Shown: positions 1 to 7,656 of the stretch, in pieces
Position numbering within the stretch: position 1 is the stretch's first letter
Layout of the letters: each line of letters starts with the position of its first letter
DNA from: Solidesulfovibrio sp.
GTDB taxonomy: Bacteria; Desulfobacterota; Desulfovibrionia; Desulfovibrionales; Desulfovibrionaceae
Assembly: GCF_029978005.1 (NCBI RefSeq)
Contig: NZ_JARKOZ010000021.1
Location: 1-59,077, forward strand
Direction of reading: 5' to 3'
Length of the DNA: 59,077 nt
Made by a program: the position numbers and the translations under genes
Notes under the pieces: model-generated
Told to the model about the DNA's origin: nothing
Databases searched by the model: none
The model's input: only the letters and a program-made list of their open reading frames with translations

Positions 1-344
1 ATGACGGCCCGGCACAGGGTGTAGACGTCCTTCCACTCCTGGTCCGGCAGGTCCAGGAACACGTTCACGCGGTCCGCGCGGTAGTCGGCATAGGCCGTGG
101 CCGCGGGCTTGGCCGCGGGCATGGGCGGGGCCGTGGGCGGCACGAGCATGAGGGAGGCGATGAGCCCCACGCCGAGCAGGCCGCACACCGGCGGCGGCAG
201 CGGCTCCAGGATGAGCCCCAGGATGACCGCCATGAAGATGGCGAAGTATTCCCAGGCATTGGCGCTCAGGCCTTGGGGCACGGGCAGTACCCAGATGATG
301 AGGCCGACCAACAAGGGGATGATGTACCTCAGAGACTTCTTCAT
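1..344 (-). CDS. DASS-family anion permease, N-terminal part (cut by window edge)
   Basis: The first 114 codons of a membrane carrier that runs off the left edge. The start (MKKSLRYIIPLLVGLIIW) has a GGAG ribosome site eight bases upstream. The N-terminus shows the pattern of the divalent anion:sodium symporter family (CitT, TtdT, 2-oxoglutarate/malate translocators): a first helix, then 'LPVPQGLSANAWEYFAIF' and 'ILGLILEPLPPPVCGLLGV'. After the second helix comes an alanine/proline-rich stretch (PTAPPMPAAKPAAT) and a charged segment that I do not recognise from the family. It is the last visible gene of the glycyl-radical enzyme cluster, 165 bases after the activase, so it may import the enzyme's anionic substrate. 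That role is inferred from position; citrate, tartrate, succinate or a sulfonate are all possible. Confidence 0.75.
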   Translation of the reverse strand, partial: MKKSLRYIIPLLVGLIIWVLPVPQGLSANAWEYFAIFMAVILGLILEPLPPPVCGLLGVGLIASLMLVPPTAPPMPAAKPAATAYADYRADRVNVFLDLPDQEWKDVYTLCRAV

Positions 345-509
345 GATCCGGCTCCGTTGGGAATGTCGTAGGTTGACTCTCCGTGCGACGCGGAAGGCGA
401 GACCAAGGCAGTGCGATTCTCATGAAGGCCGTCTTGTCGGCCCGGGCCTGCGGACGGGCATGGCCGGGCGCAGCTTCTCCTTTCGGCGCGGCATGTTCGC
501 GCGGCGCTC

Positions 510-1433
510 TCAGCGTTGGTGCACGGCCACCTCGAGGCCGTAGCCCTGGAGCAGCTCGGCGGCCAGGGTGGCGTCTGATCCCGCCAGGTCCCCCAGGGGA
601 TAGTCGCGGCCCAGGGCCGCGTACTTGGAGCGCCCGTAGGCGTGGTAGGGCATGATCTCCACCAGGGGGAAACGCAGCCCGCGCAGGAAGGTTCCGAGCC
701 CCTCGAGGCTCTGCGCGTCGTCGTTGACGCCCGGGACGAGCGGCACCCGGATGATCGTCGGAAAGCCCCGGGCGCTGAGCCTCGCGGCGTTGTCCAGGAT
801 CACGGCGTTGTCCACGCCGGTGGCCTTCCGGTGGGCGGCGGCGTCCACCTGCTTGATGTCCAGGAGGATCAGGTCGAGGTGCGGCAGCAGGGCCTCCAGG
901 GTCGCCCAGGGGGCGAAGCCGCTGGTGTCCAGGCAGGTGTGGTAGCCCAGGCCGTCGTGGAGCACGTAGAGCAAGGCGCCGAGGAATTCCGGCTGGGCCA
1001 GGGCCTCGCCCCCGCCCACGGTGATCCCCCCGCCGCTTTGGGCGTAGATGCGCCAGTCCTCCTGCACGATCCGGCAGACCGCGTCCACGGTCATGACCTC
1101 GCCGCTGCGGATCCGGGCCTCGTACAGGCAGGCGGCGACGCAGGTCCCGCAGGCCCGGCAAAGGTCTTGCCGCACGACCAGGGCGTCTTTTTCCAGAGCC
1201 AGCGCCCCTTCGGGACAGGCCTCCAGACACGCGCCGCATTGGCGGCACAGATCCCGGAAATACAGGATCTGCGGCCTGGGGTCCTGGGACTCCGGGTTGC
1301 TGCACCAGGCGCAGGACAAAGGGCAGCCCTTCAGGAAAACCGTGGAGCGCACCCCGGGGCCGTCGTGCACGCAGTAGCGCTGGATGTCGAAGACCCGGCC
1401 CGTGGTCGCGGACTCCGCCTGCGACGCCGTCAT
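510..1433 (-). CDS. Glycyl-radical enzyme activating protein (radical SAM)
   Basis: A 307-residue activase that would generate the glycyl radical on the neighbouring GRE by reductive cleavage of S-adenosylmethionine. The radical-SAM cluster motif is seen as KGCPLSCAWCSNPES (CX3CX2C) near residue 40. Two ferredoxin-like 4Fe-4S motifs follow, CRQCGACLEACP and CRACGTCVAAC, as in activases of the choline lyase, HPAD and diol dehydratase type. The glycine-rich SAM motif 'GGGITVGGGEAL' follows. The start chosen is one base after the stop of the HesB/IscA-like gene. A longer in-frame start overlaps that gene and adds residues unlike the family. It is co-transcribed with the GRE. Confidence 0.95.
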   Translation of the reverse strand: MTASQAESATTGRVFDIQRYCVHDGPGVRSTVFLKGCPLSCAWCSNPESQDPRPQILYFRDLCRQCGACLEACPEGALALEKDALVVRQDLCRACGTCVAACLYEARIRSGEVMTVDAVCRIVQEDWRIYAQSGGGITVGGGEALAQPEFLGALLYVLHDGLGYHTCLDTSGFAPWATLEALLPHLDLILLDIKQVDAAAHRKATGVDNAVILDNAARLSARGFPTIIRVPLVPGVNDDAQSLEGLGTFLRGLRFPLVEIMPYHAYGRSKYAALGRDYPLGDLAGSDATLAAELLQGYGLEVAVHQR

Positions 1434-1434
1434 C

Positions 1435-1716
1435 TCAGGCCCCGCCTTTCCCGGGGCGCACCACGATGCCGGTCTCGCCGCAGTCGATGACGAGCTCACC
1501 GAGGCGCTTTCGCAGCAACGGGTCGATGAGCACCTCGATGCCGTCCACGTGCACGACTTCCTCGCCGGGTTCGGCCTCCTCGGCCAGGCTCACGCCGAGC
1601 TGGATCTTGGCGCTGCAGCAGCCGCCGAGCGACAGCTGGGCGACGCGCAGCTTGTCCTCGCCGGAACTTTCCATGAAGGCGACTATCTTCTCTCGGGCCT
1701 GGGGAGTGATGATCAT
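1435..1716 (-). CDS. HesB/IscA-like small protein between GRE and activase
   Basis: A 93-residue protein with the fold pattern of A-type iron-sulfur carriers: an N-terminal helix (ITPQAREKIVAFM), then 'AQLSLGGCCSAKIQLGV', and a C-terminal beta region. It lacks the classic IscA C-terminal CGC pair; the visible cysteines are the adjacent CC at the GGCC motif and one cysteine near 'VIDCGET'. This resembles the HesB-like proteins of anaerobes that carry CC or U-C at this place. It lies 66 bases after the GRE stop and one base before the activase start, so translation is coupled to the activase. A role in supplying or protecting the activase clusters is inferred from position only. Confidence 0.75.
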   Translation of the reverse strand: MIITPQAREKIVAFMESSGEDKLRVAQLSLGGCCSAKIQLGVSLAEEAEPGEEVVHVDGIEVLIDPLLRKRLGELVIDCGETGIVVRPGKGGA

Positions 1717-1782
1717 GGCGCATCCTTTTGCATCGGCCGGGACCGTCGGCGTTTCGCCCTGGCCCCGGCCGGTCGGGGGTCG

Positions 1783-4266
1783 TTACATGGCGTGTTCGGT
1801 ACGGGCGATGATCTCGTCCTGCACGCCCTTGTGCAGGCGGGTGTAGTAGGCGCTGAATCCCGCCACGCGCACGGTGAGGCCCTTGTGGTCCTCGGGCTTG
1901 GCCTGGGCCTCGCGCAGGGTGTTGGAGCTGACCACGTTGAACTGGATGTGGGAGCCGTCCATGTCCATGTAGGACTTGATCAGGGACAGCAGCTTGCGCG
2001 CCCCGGCGATGCCGGCCACCGAGGACGGGTGGAACTTCATGTTGAAGTGGTTGGAGCCGAAGCGCACGGTGTCGATGGCCTTGGCCGCCGAGCCGAGCAG
2101 GGCCATGGGGCCGTTTTTGTCCGTGCCGGGCGTGGCCGAGACGCTGCCGTCGGTGAGCGGCGTGCCCTTCTTGTGGCCATTGGGCAGCGCGCCGGTGAGC
2201 ATGCCGAAGTAGTTGTGGATGGAGAGGGAGTAGGCTTCGATGTTGGCCATGTGCCTGCCGTAGAAGCTCTCCCCGGAGGCCTGGTACCGGTCCATGGAGG
2301 AGTCGTAGACGCGGCGCACCAGCCGGTCCATTTCCGGATCCCCATTGCCGTGCTTGGGAGCGCCGAGGCACAGCTGGCGGATCTCCTCGAAGCCCTCGAA
2401 ATCGGCGGCCAGGGCCTCACGCAGCCGGGCCATGGTCAAAAGCCCGGCGTCGTAGACGAGGTGCTTGACCGCGGCCAGGGCGTTGGCCGCGTCGATGCCG
2501 GCCGTGCTGATGGAATAGTAGAGGTAGAAGCGGGGGCCGCCCTCGTACTCGTGCCGGCCGCTGTCCAGGCAGCCGCCGTACATGGTGGAGCGCAGGGGGC
2601 CGGGCACCGTGTCGCCCAGGGCCTTGTTGGAGATGGAGCCGTAGGGCCGGGCCTTGCGGAACATATGGCCGATCTGCGCCTCGAAGGCGGCGTAGAAGTC
2701 CTCGAAGGAGGCCATGGCGTCCGGATCGCCGGTGGCCGCGCCCACCCGCTTCTCGGTCATGGGGTCGAAGCCGTCGTTGAGGGCCAGCTCCACCATCTTG
2801 GCCAGGTTGAAGGTGCCCACCTCGCGGATGAAGGCCGTCTGGCCGGCCACGCCCGTGCCCACGCAGCTCAGGTTGGCGCAGTTGCGCGCGTCCTTGAGGG
2901 TGATGCCGCAGGGGGCGTGTCGGGCGAGCAGGCGTTCCATCACGATGCGGTTATTCAGCCACTGGGGCTGGCCCAGGCCGGTGCGCTCCAGCTCCACGGC
3001 CTTGAGCAGGAAGTCCTCCTTGAGCTTGTCGTGGTAGAGGATGGTCAAGGTGGGCTGGATGTTGCGCATGTCGATCTGGGTGTCCAGGAGCAGGTAGTCG
3101 AGTTCGGCCGTGGCGTCGCCGCCCTGGGCGTCGAGGCCGCCCAGGCTGATGGTGTGCCCGGTGTGGCCGGAGACGATGCGCGCGTAGGAAAGGCCCTGGT
3201 AGTAGCCGAATTCCAGGATCTTCACGAACAGGCACTTGAGCCAGGCGATGGCCTCAAGCTTGGTCAGACCGTTTTCGCCCTTGTCCTTCTGGTAGTAGGG
3301 TTCCAGGAACTGGCCCAGGCGGCCGGGGGAGGAGCCGCAGCCGGCCTGCTCGATCTGGATGCCGAGGTGCAGGAACCACCAGGCCTGCACCGACTCGCGG
3401 AAGTTGCGGGGGGGATTTTCCGGCACGTGGCGGCAGACCGCGGCGATCTCGGCCAACTCGGCGGCCCGGACCGGATCGGCCTCCTTGGCGGCCATGCTCT
3501 CGGCCAGGGCGGCGTAGCGGTTGGCCAGGTGCACCAGGGCCCGCATGGAAATCAGCGAGGCCCGGTAGAAATTGATTTTGGAGCTGGTCTCCACGGTCAC
3601 GGGCGTGGACTTGAGGGTGGCCTCCACCTCGGCGATGACCGCCCCCAGGCCCTTGTCGATGAAGGTGGCGTAGTCCACGTTGCCCGAGCCCACGGTCACG
3701 GTGGTGCCGTCCCAGAACAGGCCGGCCTTGATGTCGTCGGCGGGGTCGTAGTCGTGCATCTGGCGGGACAGCGAGCGGGCCTTGAAGGTGGCGCTGCGGG
3801 TCTTGAAGAACTTGGCGGCCTCGACCATCAACTTCTGTTCCTCTTCGGAAATGTTCACCTCGCCGAGGTGGCTCATCATGGCCTGGTTCATTTCCTTGAG
3901 GATCCACTGCGAATCCCATTCGGGGTAGACGTACACGCCGGCGTGGTGGCCGGTGACCGTGCCCACAATGGGGTTGCTGTCGATGAAGATCTTCTTGTTG
4001 CGCAAGAGCTTGTCGAAAAATAGCGCCCGCAGGACGATGGTCGGCTCGTAATCGAACTCCTTGTAGGCCTCGAGGAGATAGGTGAGCCGCTGCGTGTCCA
4101 CGGTCTGGGGGGCGTTGAGCAAAAACTCCTTCATCTCGGCGGCGGCTGCCAGGCAGCGTTCCATCTGCAACGCGCGGGAAAGCGGCGCGGCATCCGTTCC
4201 ATTTCCTGCGTCGACGACGGGTCCTGAAGAGGTTTTCTCCTGCAGCGATTCTTCAGCCGTTCCCAT
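1783..4266 (-). CDS. Pyruvate formate-lyase-like glycyl-radical enzyme of unassigned reaction
   Basis: An 827-residue GRE with a PFL-like domain and a C-terminal glycyl-radical domain. The radical glycine is Gly803 in 'VRVAGFSAYY', followed by the usual 'QDEIIARTE' end. The thiyl cysteine is Cys468 in 'NLSCVGTGVAG'. Diol dehydratases, choline TMA-lyase, isethionate and sulfopropanediol lyases, hydroxyproline dehydratase and arylacetate decarboxylases carry a glutamate two residues after the cysteine. Here that residue is Gly470. The loop C-x3-G-V-A-G recalls the X-succinate synthases (benzylsuccinate synthase has CMAPGLAG from memory), but no small BssB/BssC-type subunits are present. The start at MGTAEES has AAGGAG six bases upstream; an upstream ATG in frame has no such site. 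Transcription probably starts at the sigma-54 promoter 105 bases upstream. Confidence 0.93.
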   Translation of the reverse strand: MGTAEESLQEKTSSGPVVDAGNGTDAAPLSRALQMERCLAAAAEMKEFLLNAPQTVDTQRLTYLLEAYKEFDYEPTIVLRALFFDKLLRNKKIFIDSNPIVGTVTGHHAGVYVYPEWDSQWILKEMNQAMMSHLGEVNISEEEQKLMVEAAKFFKTRSATFKARSLSRQMHDYDPADDIKAGLFWDGTTVTVGSGNVDYATFIDKGLGAVIAEVEATLKSTPVTVETSSKINFYRASLISMRALVHLANRYAALAESMAAKEADPVRAAELAEIAAVCRHVPENPPRNFRESVQAWWFLHLGIQIEQAGCGSSPGRLGQFLEPYYQKDKGENGLTKLEAIAWLKCLFVKILEFGYYQGLSYARIVSGHTGHTISLGGLDAQGGDATAELDYLLLDTQIDMRNIQPTLTILYHDKLKEDFLLKAVELERTGLGQPQWLNNRIVMERLLARHAPCGITLKDARNCANLSCVGTGVAGQTAFIREVGTFNLAKMVELALNDGFDPMTEKRVGAATGDPDAMASFEDFYAAFEAQIGHMFRKARPYGSISNKALGDTVPGPLRSTMYGGCLDSGRHEYEGGPRFYLYYSISTAGIDAANALAAVKHLVYDAGLLTMARLREALAADFEGFEEIRQLCLGAPKHGNGDPEMDRLVRRVYDSSMDRYQASGESFYGRHMANIEAYSLSIHNYFGMLTGALPNGHKKGTPLTDGSVSATPGTDKNGPMALLGSAAKAIDTVRFGSNHFNMKFHPSSVAGIAGARKLLSLIKSYMDMDGSHIQFNVVSSNTLREAQAKPEDHKGLTVRVAGFSAYYTRLHKGVQDEIIARTEHAM

Positions 4267-4370
4267 GTTTCGCTCCTTGTGTTGGCGCATTTCGTACACG
4301 TCGTGCACAGTATTACTTTCTCCATATTGGTCTTATGGATTTTTCCCTGGCTGTGCTTTTCTTCTGGAGT

Positions 4371-4386
4371 TGCAATGCCTGTGCCA
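4371..4386 (-). promoter_or_regulatory. Sigma-54 (-24/-12) promoter of the GRE operon
   Basis: Read on the minus strand the sequence is TGGCACAGGCATTGCA, an exact match to the -24/-12 consensus TGGCAC-N5-TTGC, with GG and GC exactly ten bases apart. It points at the GRE and predicts a start near 4360, about 95 bases before the GRE ATG. The adjacent divergent gene is a sigma-54 activator. Confidence 0.85.
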
Positions 4387-4458
4387 CACATTTCATACTT
4401 GCAATATATTGATATAATTTACCTTATTCAGAAAAACCTGAGCCGGCCTGGACGAACC

Positions 4459-4474
4459 ATCTCATCCATGAGAT
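4459..4474. promoter_or_regulatory. Candidate upstream activator site (16-bp palindrome)
   Basis: ATCTCATCCATGAGAT has perfect 7-bp arms around CC. It lies about 75 bases upstream of the -24 box of the GRE promoter, the usual distance for an enhancer, and 43 bases before the start codon of the PrpR-type regulator, so it could also serve autoregulation. A smaller perfect palindrome, CAATATATTG, lies at 4402-4411 in an A+T-rich stretch that includes a TATAAT box (4413-4418) reading towards the regulator. Confidence 0.5.
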
Positions 4475-4517
4475 TGTTTTCTCGTTCCTGAAATACTGCC
4501 CCCAAGGGAGAAAACAC

Positions 4518-6434
4518 ATGGCCGAGGCCGCCCGCTGCAAGTTCGCCCTGGTCGTGCACTCCACGGAAGTCGTGCGAAAAGTCCTGGAATGCACCAAGTT
4601 CCTCAACGAAACCATCCACACCCGGGTCATCTCCTTCGACGAGGGCGAGCGGGTGGCCAGGGAGCTCCTGGATCGGGGCTACGAGGTCATCCTGTGCCAC
4701 GGCGGCACCGGCGAGAGCATCCTGCGGGCCATCGGCCACTCGGTGGTCCTCATCCAGAAGACCGACGTGGACGTGATCCGGGCCCTGTCCCGGGCCAGGG
4801 CCCTGGCCAGCGAGGTGGCCATCACCGTGCACGCCAACGAGTTCAGGGACCTGGACTTCATGCAGGACATTCTCGGCATGCGCATCCGCGAGATCCGCTA
4901 CGCCACCAAGGAGGAGCTCATCGACGGGGTCGAGGAGGCCTATCGCCAGGGCATCCGCTGCGTCATCGGCGGCGGCGTGAGCCGGACCTCCATCGAGGCC
5001 CGGGGCGGCCGGGGGCTCATCATCGAGCCCAACACCCACAGCATTCTGCAAGCCATCCAGCAGGCCCGGGTCATGGCCCAAGCCAAGCGGGAGGAATCCA
5101 AAAACCGCCAGCAGCTCATCGCCATCCTCAAGCTGCTCGGCGAAGGCGTCGTCTTCATCGACACCGACAAGAACATCGTCTTCAGCAACGCCAAGGCCAG
5201 GCAGTACCTGCGGCTTTCCCGCAAGGCCCAGGCTCCGGACCAGTTGCCCCGGCACTTCGGGGCTCTGTTCCTCGACGCCGTCCTGGTCGACGGCCAGCCC
5301 CGGCTCAACGCCGTGGTGACCGTCAACGGCGCCGAACTGGTGGTCAACGCCCTGCCCGTGTCCATCAACTCCCAGCTGCGCGGGGCGGTGGCCATGTTCC
5401 GGGACACGGCCTCGATCTACGACATGAGCAACCTGCTCCACGAGGAGCTGCGCCAGCGCGGCCTCACCTCGAGCCACACCCTGGCGGACATCAAGGGCGA
5501 AAGCCCGGCCATGACCAGGCTCGCGGCCCGGATCGAGCGCTTCGCCCGGACCTGCTCCTCCATCCTCATCCACGGCGAGACCGGGGTCGGCAAGGAGCTC
5601 GTGGCCCATGCCGTGCACGAACGCAGCGCGCGAAAGGACAAGGCCTTCGTGGCCATCAACTGCTCCGCCCTGCCCGAGACGCTCCTGGAGAGCGAGCTGT
5701 TCGGCTACGAGGAAGGCGCCTTCACCGGGGCCAGGCGCGGGGGCAAGGTCGGACTGTTCGAGCTGGCCAACCACGGCACGATCTTTCTGGACGAGATCGG
5801 CGACGTCAGCCACGGCCTGCAACTGCGCCTGCTGCGGGTGCTCGAGGCCAAGGAGCTCATGCGCCTGGGCGGGGACAGGATCATCCCCGTGGACGTGCGC
5901 ATCATCAGCGCCTCCCACCGCGACCTCATGGCCCTGGCCCGGGAGGGGACGTTCCGCATGGACCTCTTCTTCCGCCTGGCCGTGCTGCGCCTGCAGGTGC
6001 CGCCCCTGCGCCAGCGCCTGGAGGACATCCCCCTGCTCGTCGCGGACCTGCTGCGGCGAAACGGCCTGGGCCCGGGCGACCTGACCCCGGCCATGCTCGC
6101 GGCCATGCGCGGCTACGCCTGGCCCGGGAACATCCGCGAGCTCCTGTCCTTTTTCGAGAGCTACCTGGTGCTGCTGGACGAAAAGCGCGTGGACGAGGAG
6201 CTCTTTCTGGAACTTTTCCGGGAACGGGCCATGCCGGCCCCGGGCGGGGACGACCGGGAGCAGGCCGACGGGACCCTGAAGGAGCAACTGCGCCATTGCC
6301 AGGAGCGCATCGTCGCCTCGACCCTGGAGCAAAGCGGCATGAACAAGCGGCTGGCCGCCCAACGCCTCGGCGTCAGCTACAACACCCTCTGGCGCTTCCT
6401 GTCCGGCAGGGACGCCCCGGACCGGGAGGGCTGA
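4518..6434 (+). CDS. PrpR-type sigma-54-dependent transcriptional activator
   Basis: A 638-residue enhancer-binding protein. Residues about 5-190 match the PrpR_N sensor domain (ligand-binding in the propionate regulator PrpR; 'CHGGTGES' and 'GIRCVIGGGVS' are visible). About 195-310 look like a PAS domain. From about 325 comes the AAA+ domain with Walker A GETGVGKE (about 353), the sigma-54 contact loop GAFTGA (about 400) and Walker B 'GTIFLDEIGD'. A Fis-type helix-turn-helix closes the protein ('NKRLAAQRLGVSYNTLWRFL'). AAGGGAG precedes the start. It diverges from the GRE operon, whose promoter is sigma-54 type, so it is the likely activator. The inducer could be the GRE substrate or a product; PrpR itself senses 2-methylcitrate. 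Confidence 0.92.
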   Translation: MAEAARCKFALVVHSTEVVRKVLECTKFLNETIHTRVISFDEGERVARELLDRGYEVILCHGGTGESILRAIGHSVVLIQKTDVDVIRALSRARALASEVAITVHANEFRDLDFMQDILGMRIREIRYATKEELIDGVEEAYRQGIRCVIGGGVSRTSIEARGGRGLIIEPNTHSILQAIQQARVMAQAKREESKNRQQLIAILKLLGEGVVFIDTDKNIVFSNAKARQYLRLSRKAQAPDQLPRHFGALFLDAVLVDGQPRLNAVVTVNGAELVVNALPVSINSQLRGAVAMFRDTASIYDMSNLLHEELRQRGLTSSHTLADIKGESPAMTRLAARIERFARTCSSILIHGETGVGKELVAHAVHERSARKDKAFVAINCSALPETLLESELFGYEEGAFTGARRGGKVGLFELANHGTIFLDEIGDVSHGLQLRLLRVLEAKELMRLGGDRIIPVDVRIISASHRDLMALAREGTFRMDLFFRLAVLRLQVPPLRQRLEDIPLLVADLLRRNGLGPGDLTPAMLAAMRGYAWPGNIRELLSFFESYLVLLDEKRVDEELFLELFRERAMPAPGGDDREQADGTLKEQLRHCQERIVASTLEQSGMNKRLAAQRLGVSYNTLWRFLSGRDAPDREG

Positions 6435-6588
6435 CGCCCGCGCCGGCCGCCGCGCCCGGCCGTGGCGGCGTCGCCGCCGCGAGGGACATGCCGGACCGGG
6501 CGGGCGCGCGAAGGAAAGGACGCCGGCCCGGCCCCGCAGGCCCTCCCCGAGGCAAGGCCGGGAGGAACTCCGGCCCCACGGCGGCCGG

Positions 6589-7335
6589 CTACAGGAACAG
6601 GCTCGCCCCCACCACCAGGATGAGCATGAGCACGATGTTCCGGAAAAGCGCCGGGTTGACCCGCTTGTTGATGCGGTTGCCGAGGTTGCTGCTCAGGTAG
6701 ATGACCGGAGCCATGGCCAGGATCAGAAGGTTGGACTCCATGTTCAGGATGCCGAGCTGCATGTAGGCCGCCAGCTTCACCAGGTTGCTGATGGCGAAGA
6801 GCAGGATCATGGTCGCCGTGAAGCAGCGCTTGTCCATCTTGCGGCCGGCGAAGTACATGGACCAGACCAACCCGCCCGCGTGGGCCAGCACCGTGGCCAC
6901 CCCGCCCAGGGCCCCGATGCAGATCGAGGAGGCGATGCCGCCGCCGACCCGGGACTCCCTGGCCGCGGCCAGCAGCCCGGCGTCCCGGAGCAGGTGGTAC
7001 AGGGCGAAGGCCACGGCGAAGCCGCCGATGCCGAGCTTGAAGATGTCGGCCGGAATGGCCTGGATGCAGTAGCTGCCGAGGGCGATGCCGACGGTCGCGG
7101 CCAGGACCACGCGCAGGATCTCCCGCCAGTCGCCCCACTCCCTCCAGTAGTTGCGCAGGCCCATGATGTCCGAGGCCAGCATGGCCGGCGCGCCGAGCCC
7201 GAGCGCGATCTTGGGCGGAAAGGCCAGGGCCAGCACGGGCAGCAGGAAGATGCCCGAGCCCACGGCGGCGCTGTTCTTGATGACGGAAGAGGCGGCCACG
7301 GCCACGCACAACACGGCGATCTGATACGGTTCCAT
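6589..7335 (-). CDS. TSUP (TauE/SafE) family permease
   Basis: A 248-residue membrane protein with about eight hydrophobic segments and the typical TauE/SafE layout: 'NSAAVGSGIFLLPVLALAFPPKIALGLGAPAMLASDI' in the first repeat and 'GALGGVATVLAHAGGLVWSMYFAGRKMDKRCFTATMI' in the second. GGGAGG stands eight bases before the start. Family members export sulfite or sulfonates or import organic acids; the substrate here is unknown. It is the last gene of the minus-strand C4-dicarboxylate operon, separated from the preceding small gene by a large hairpin. It and the PrpR-type gene (ending 6434) converge, with 154 bases between that hold no gene. Confidence 0.85.
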   Translation of the reverse strand: MEPYQIAVLCVAVAASSVIKNSAAVGSGIFLLPVLALAFPPKIALGLGAPAMLASDIMGLRNYWREWGDWREILRVVLAATVGIALGSYCIQAIPADIFKLGIGGFAVAFALYHLLRDAGLLAAARESRVGGGIASSICIGALGGVATVLAHAGGLVWSMYFAGRKMDKRCFTATMILLFAISNLVKLAAYMQLGILNMESNLLILAMAPVIYLSSNLGNRINKRVNPALFRNIVLMLILVVGASLFL

Positions 7336-7385
7336 GCGGTCCTCCCGACAACGGCGAAGGCGACGGCCAACGGCCGGCCGGAGGA

Positions 7386-7419
7386 CCGCCGGGCCTCCCT
7401 TTTCGGGGAGGCCCGGCGG
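7386..7419. repeat. Strong intergenic hairpin inside the operon
   Basis: A 14-bp perfect stem (CCGCCGGGCCTCCC with its complement) around a five-base loop, flanked by further G+C-rich inverted sequence. It has no T-run on either strand, so it is more likely an mRNA-stabilising or partially attenuating element between the 68-residue membrane protein and the TSUP gene than a terminator. Confidence 0.5.
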
Positions 7420-7449
7420 CGCCGCCGGCCGGCCGACGGGAGCCCGGAC

Positions 7450-7656
7450 TCAGTGTTCCGGCTTGCCCGATCCTTTCCTGGGTTTGATTTCCACGAGATA
7501 CAGGGCGACGGTCAGCAGCGCGATGCCGAGGATCACCTCGCCGGGGAAGGCGTAGTCCGCCATCCACTTGAGCTGCTTGAGCCCCGTAAGCGACTGGGGG
7601 GAAACGAGCATCCACGCGCCGGCGAGAAAGAGGATCCAGCCGAGGATCTTGCGCAT
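7450..7656 (-). CDS. Small two-helix membrane protein linked to the carrier
   Basis: A 68-residue protein with two hydrophobic helices (about residues 3-18 and 38-56) and a basic C-terminal tail (EIKPRKGSGKPEH). Its start codon directly abuts the stop of the SDF carrier upstream, so translation is probably coupled. I do not recognise a family. Placement suggests an accessory subunit or stabiliser of the carrier. Confidence 0.7.
   Translation of the reverse strand: MRKILGWILFLAGAWMLVSPQSLTGLKQLKWMADYAFPGEVILGIALLTVALYLVEIKPRKGSGKPEH

Noticed and set aside
1384-4023. Very long open frame on the plus strand opposite the GRE
   Set aside because: It is the antisense of the GRE and activase genes, with an Ala/Gly/Val/His-rich product typical of the shadow frames of high-G+C genes and no domain.
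1783-4266. Calling the GRE a benzylsuccinate/alkylsuccinate synthase
   Set aside because: The cysteine loop is similar and fumarate genes are near, but no small BssB/BssC-like subunits or hydrocarbon genes are present, and the two operons have separate regulators.
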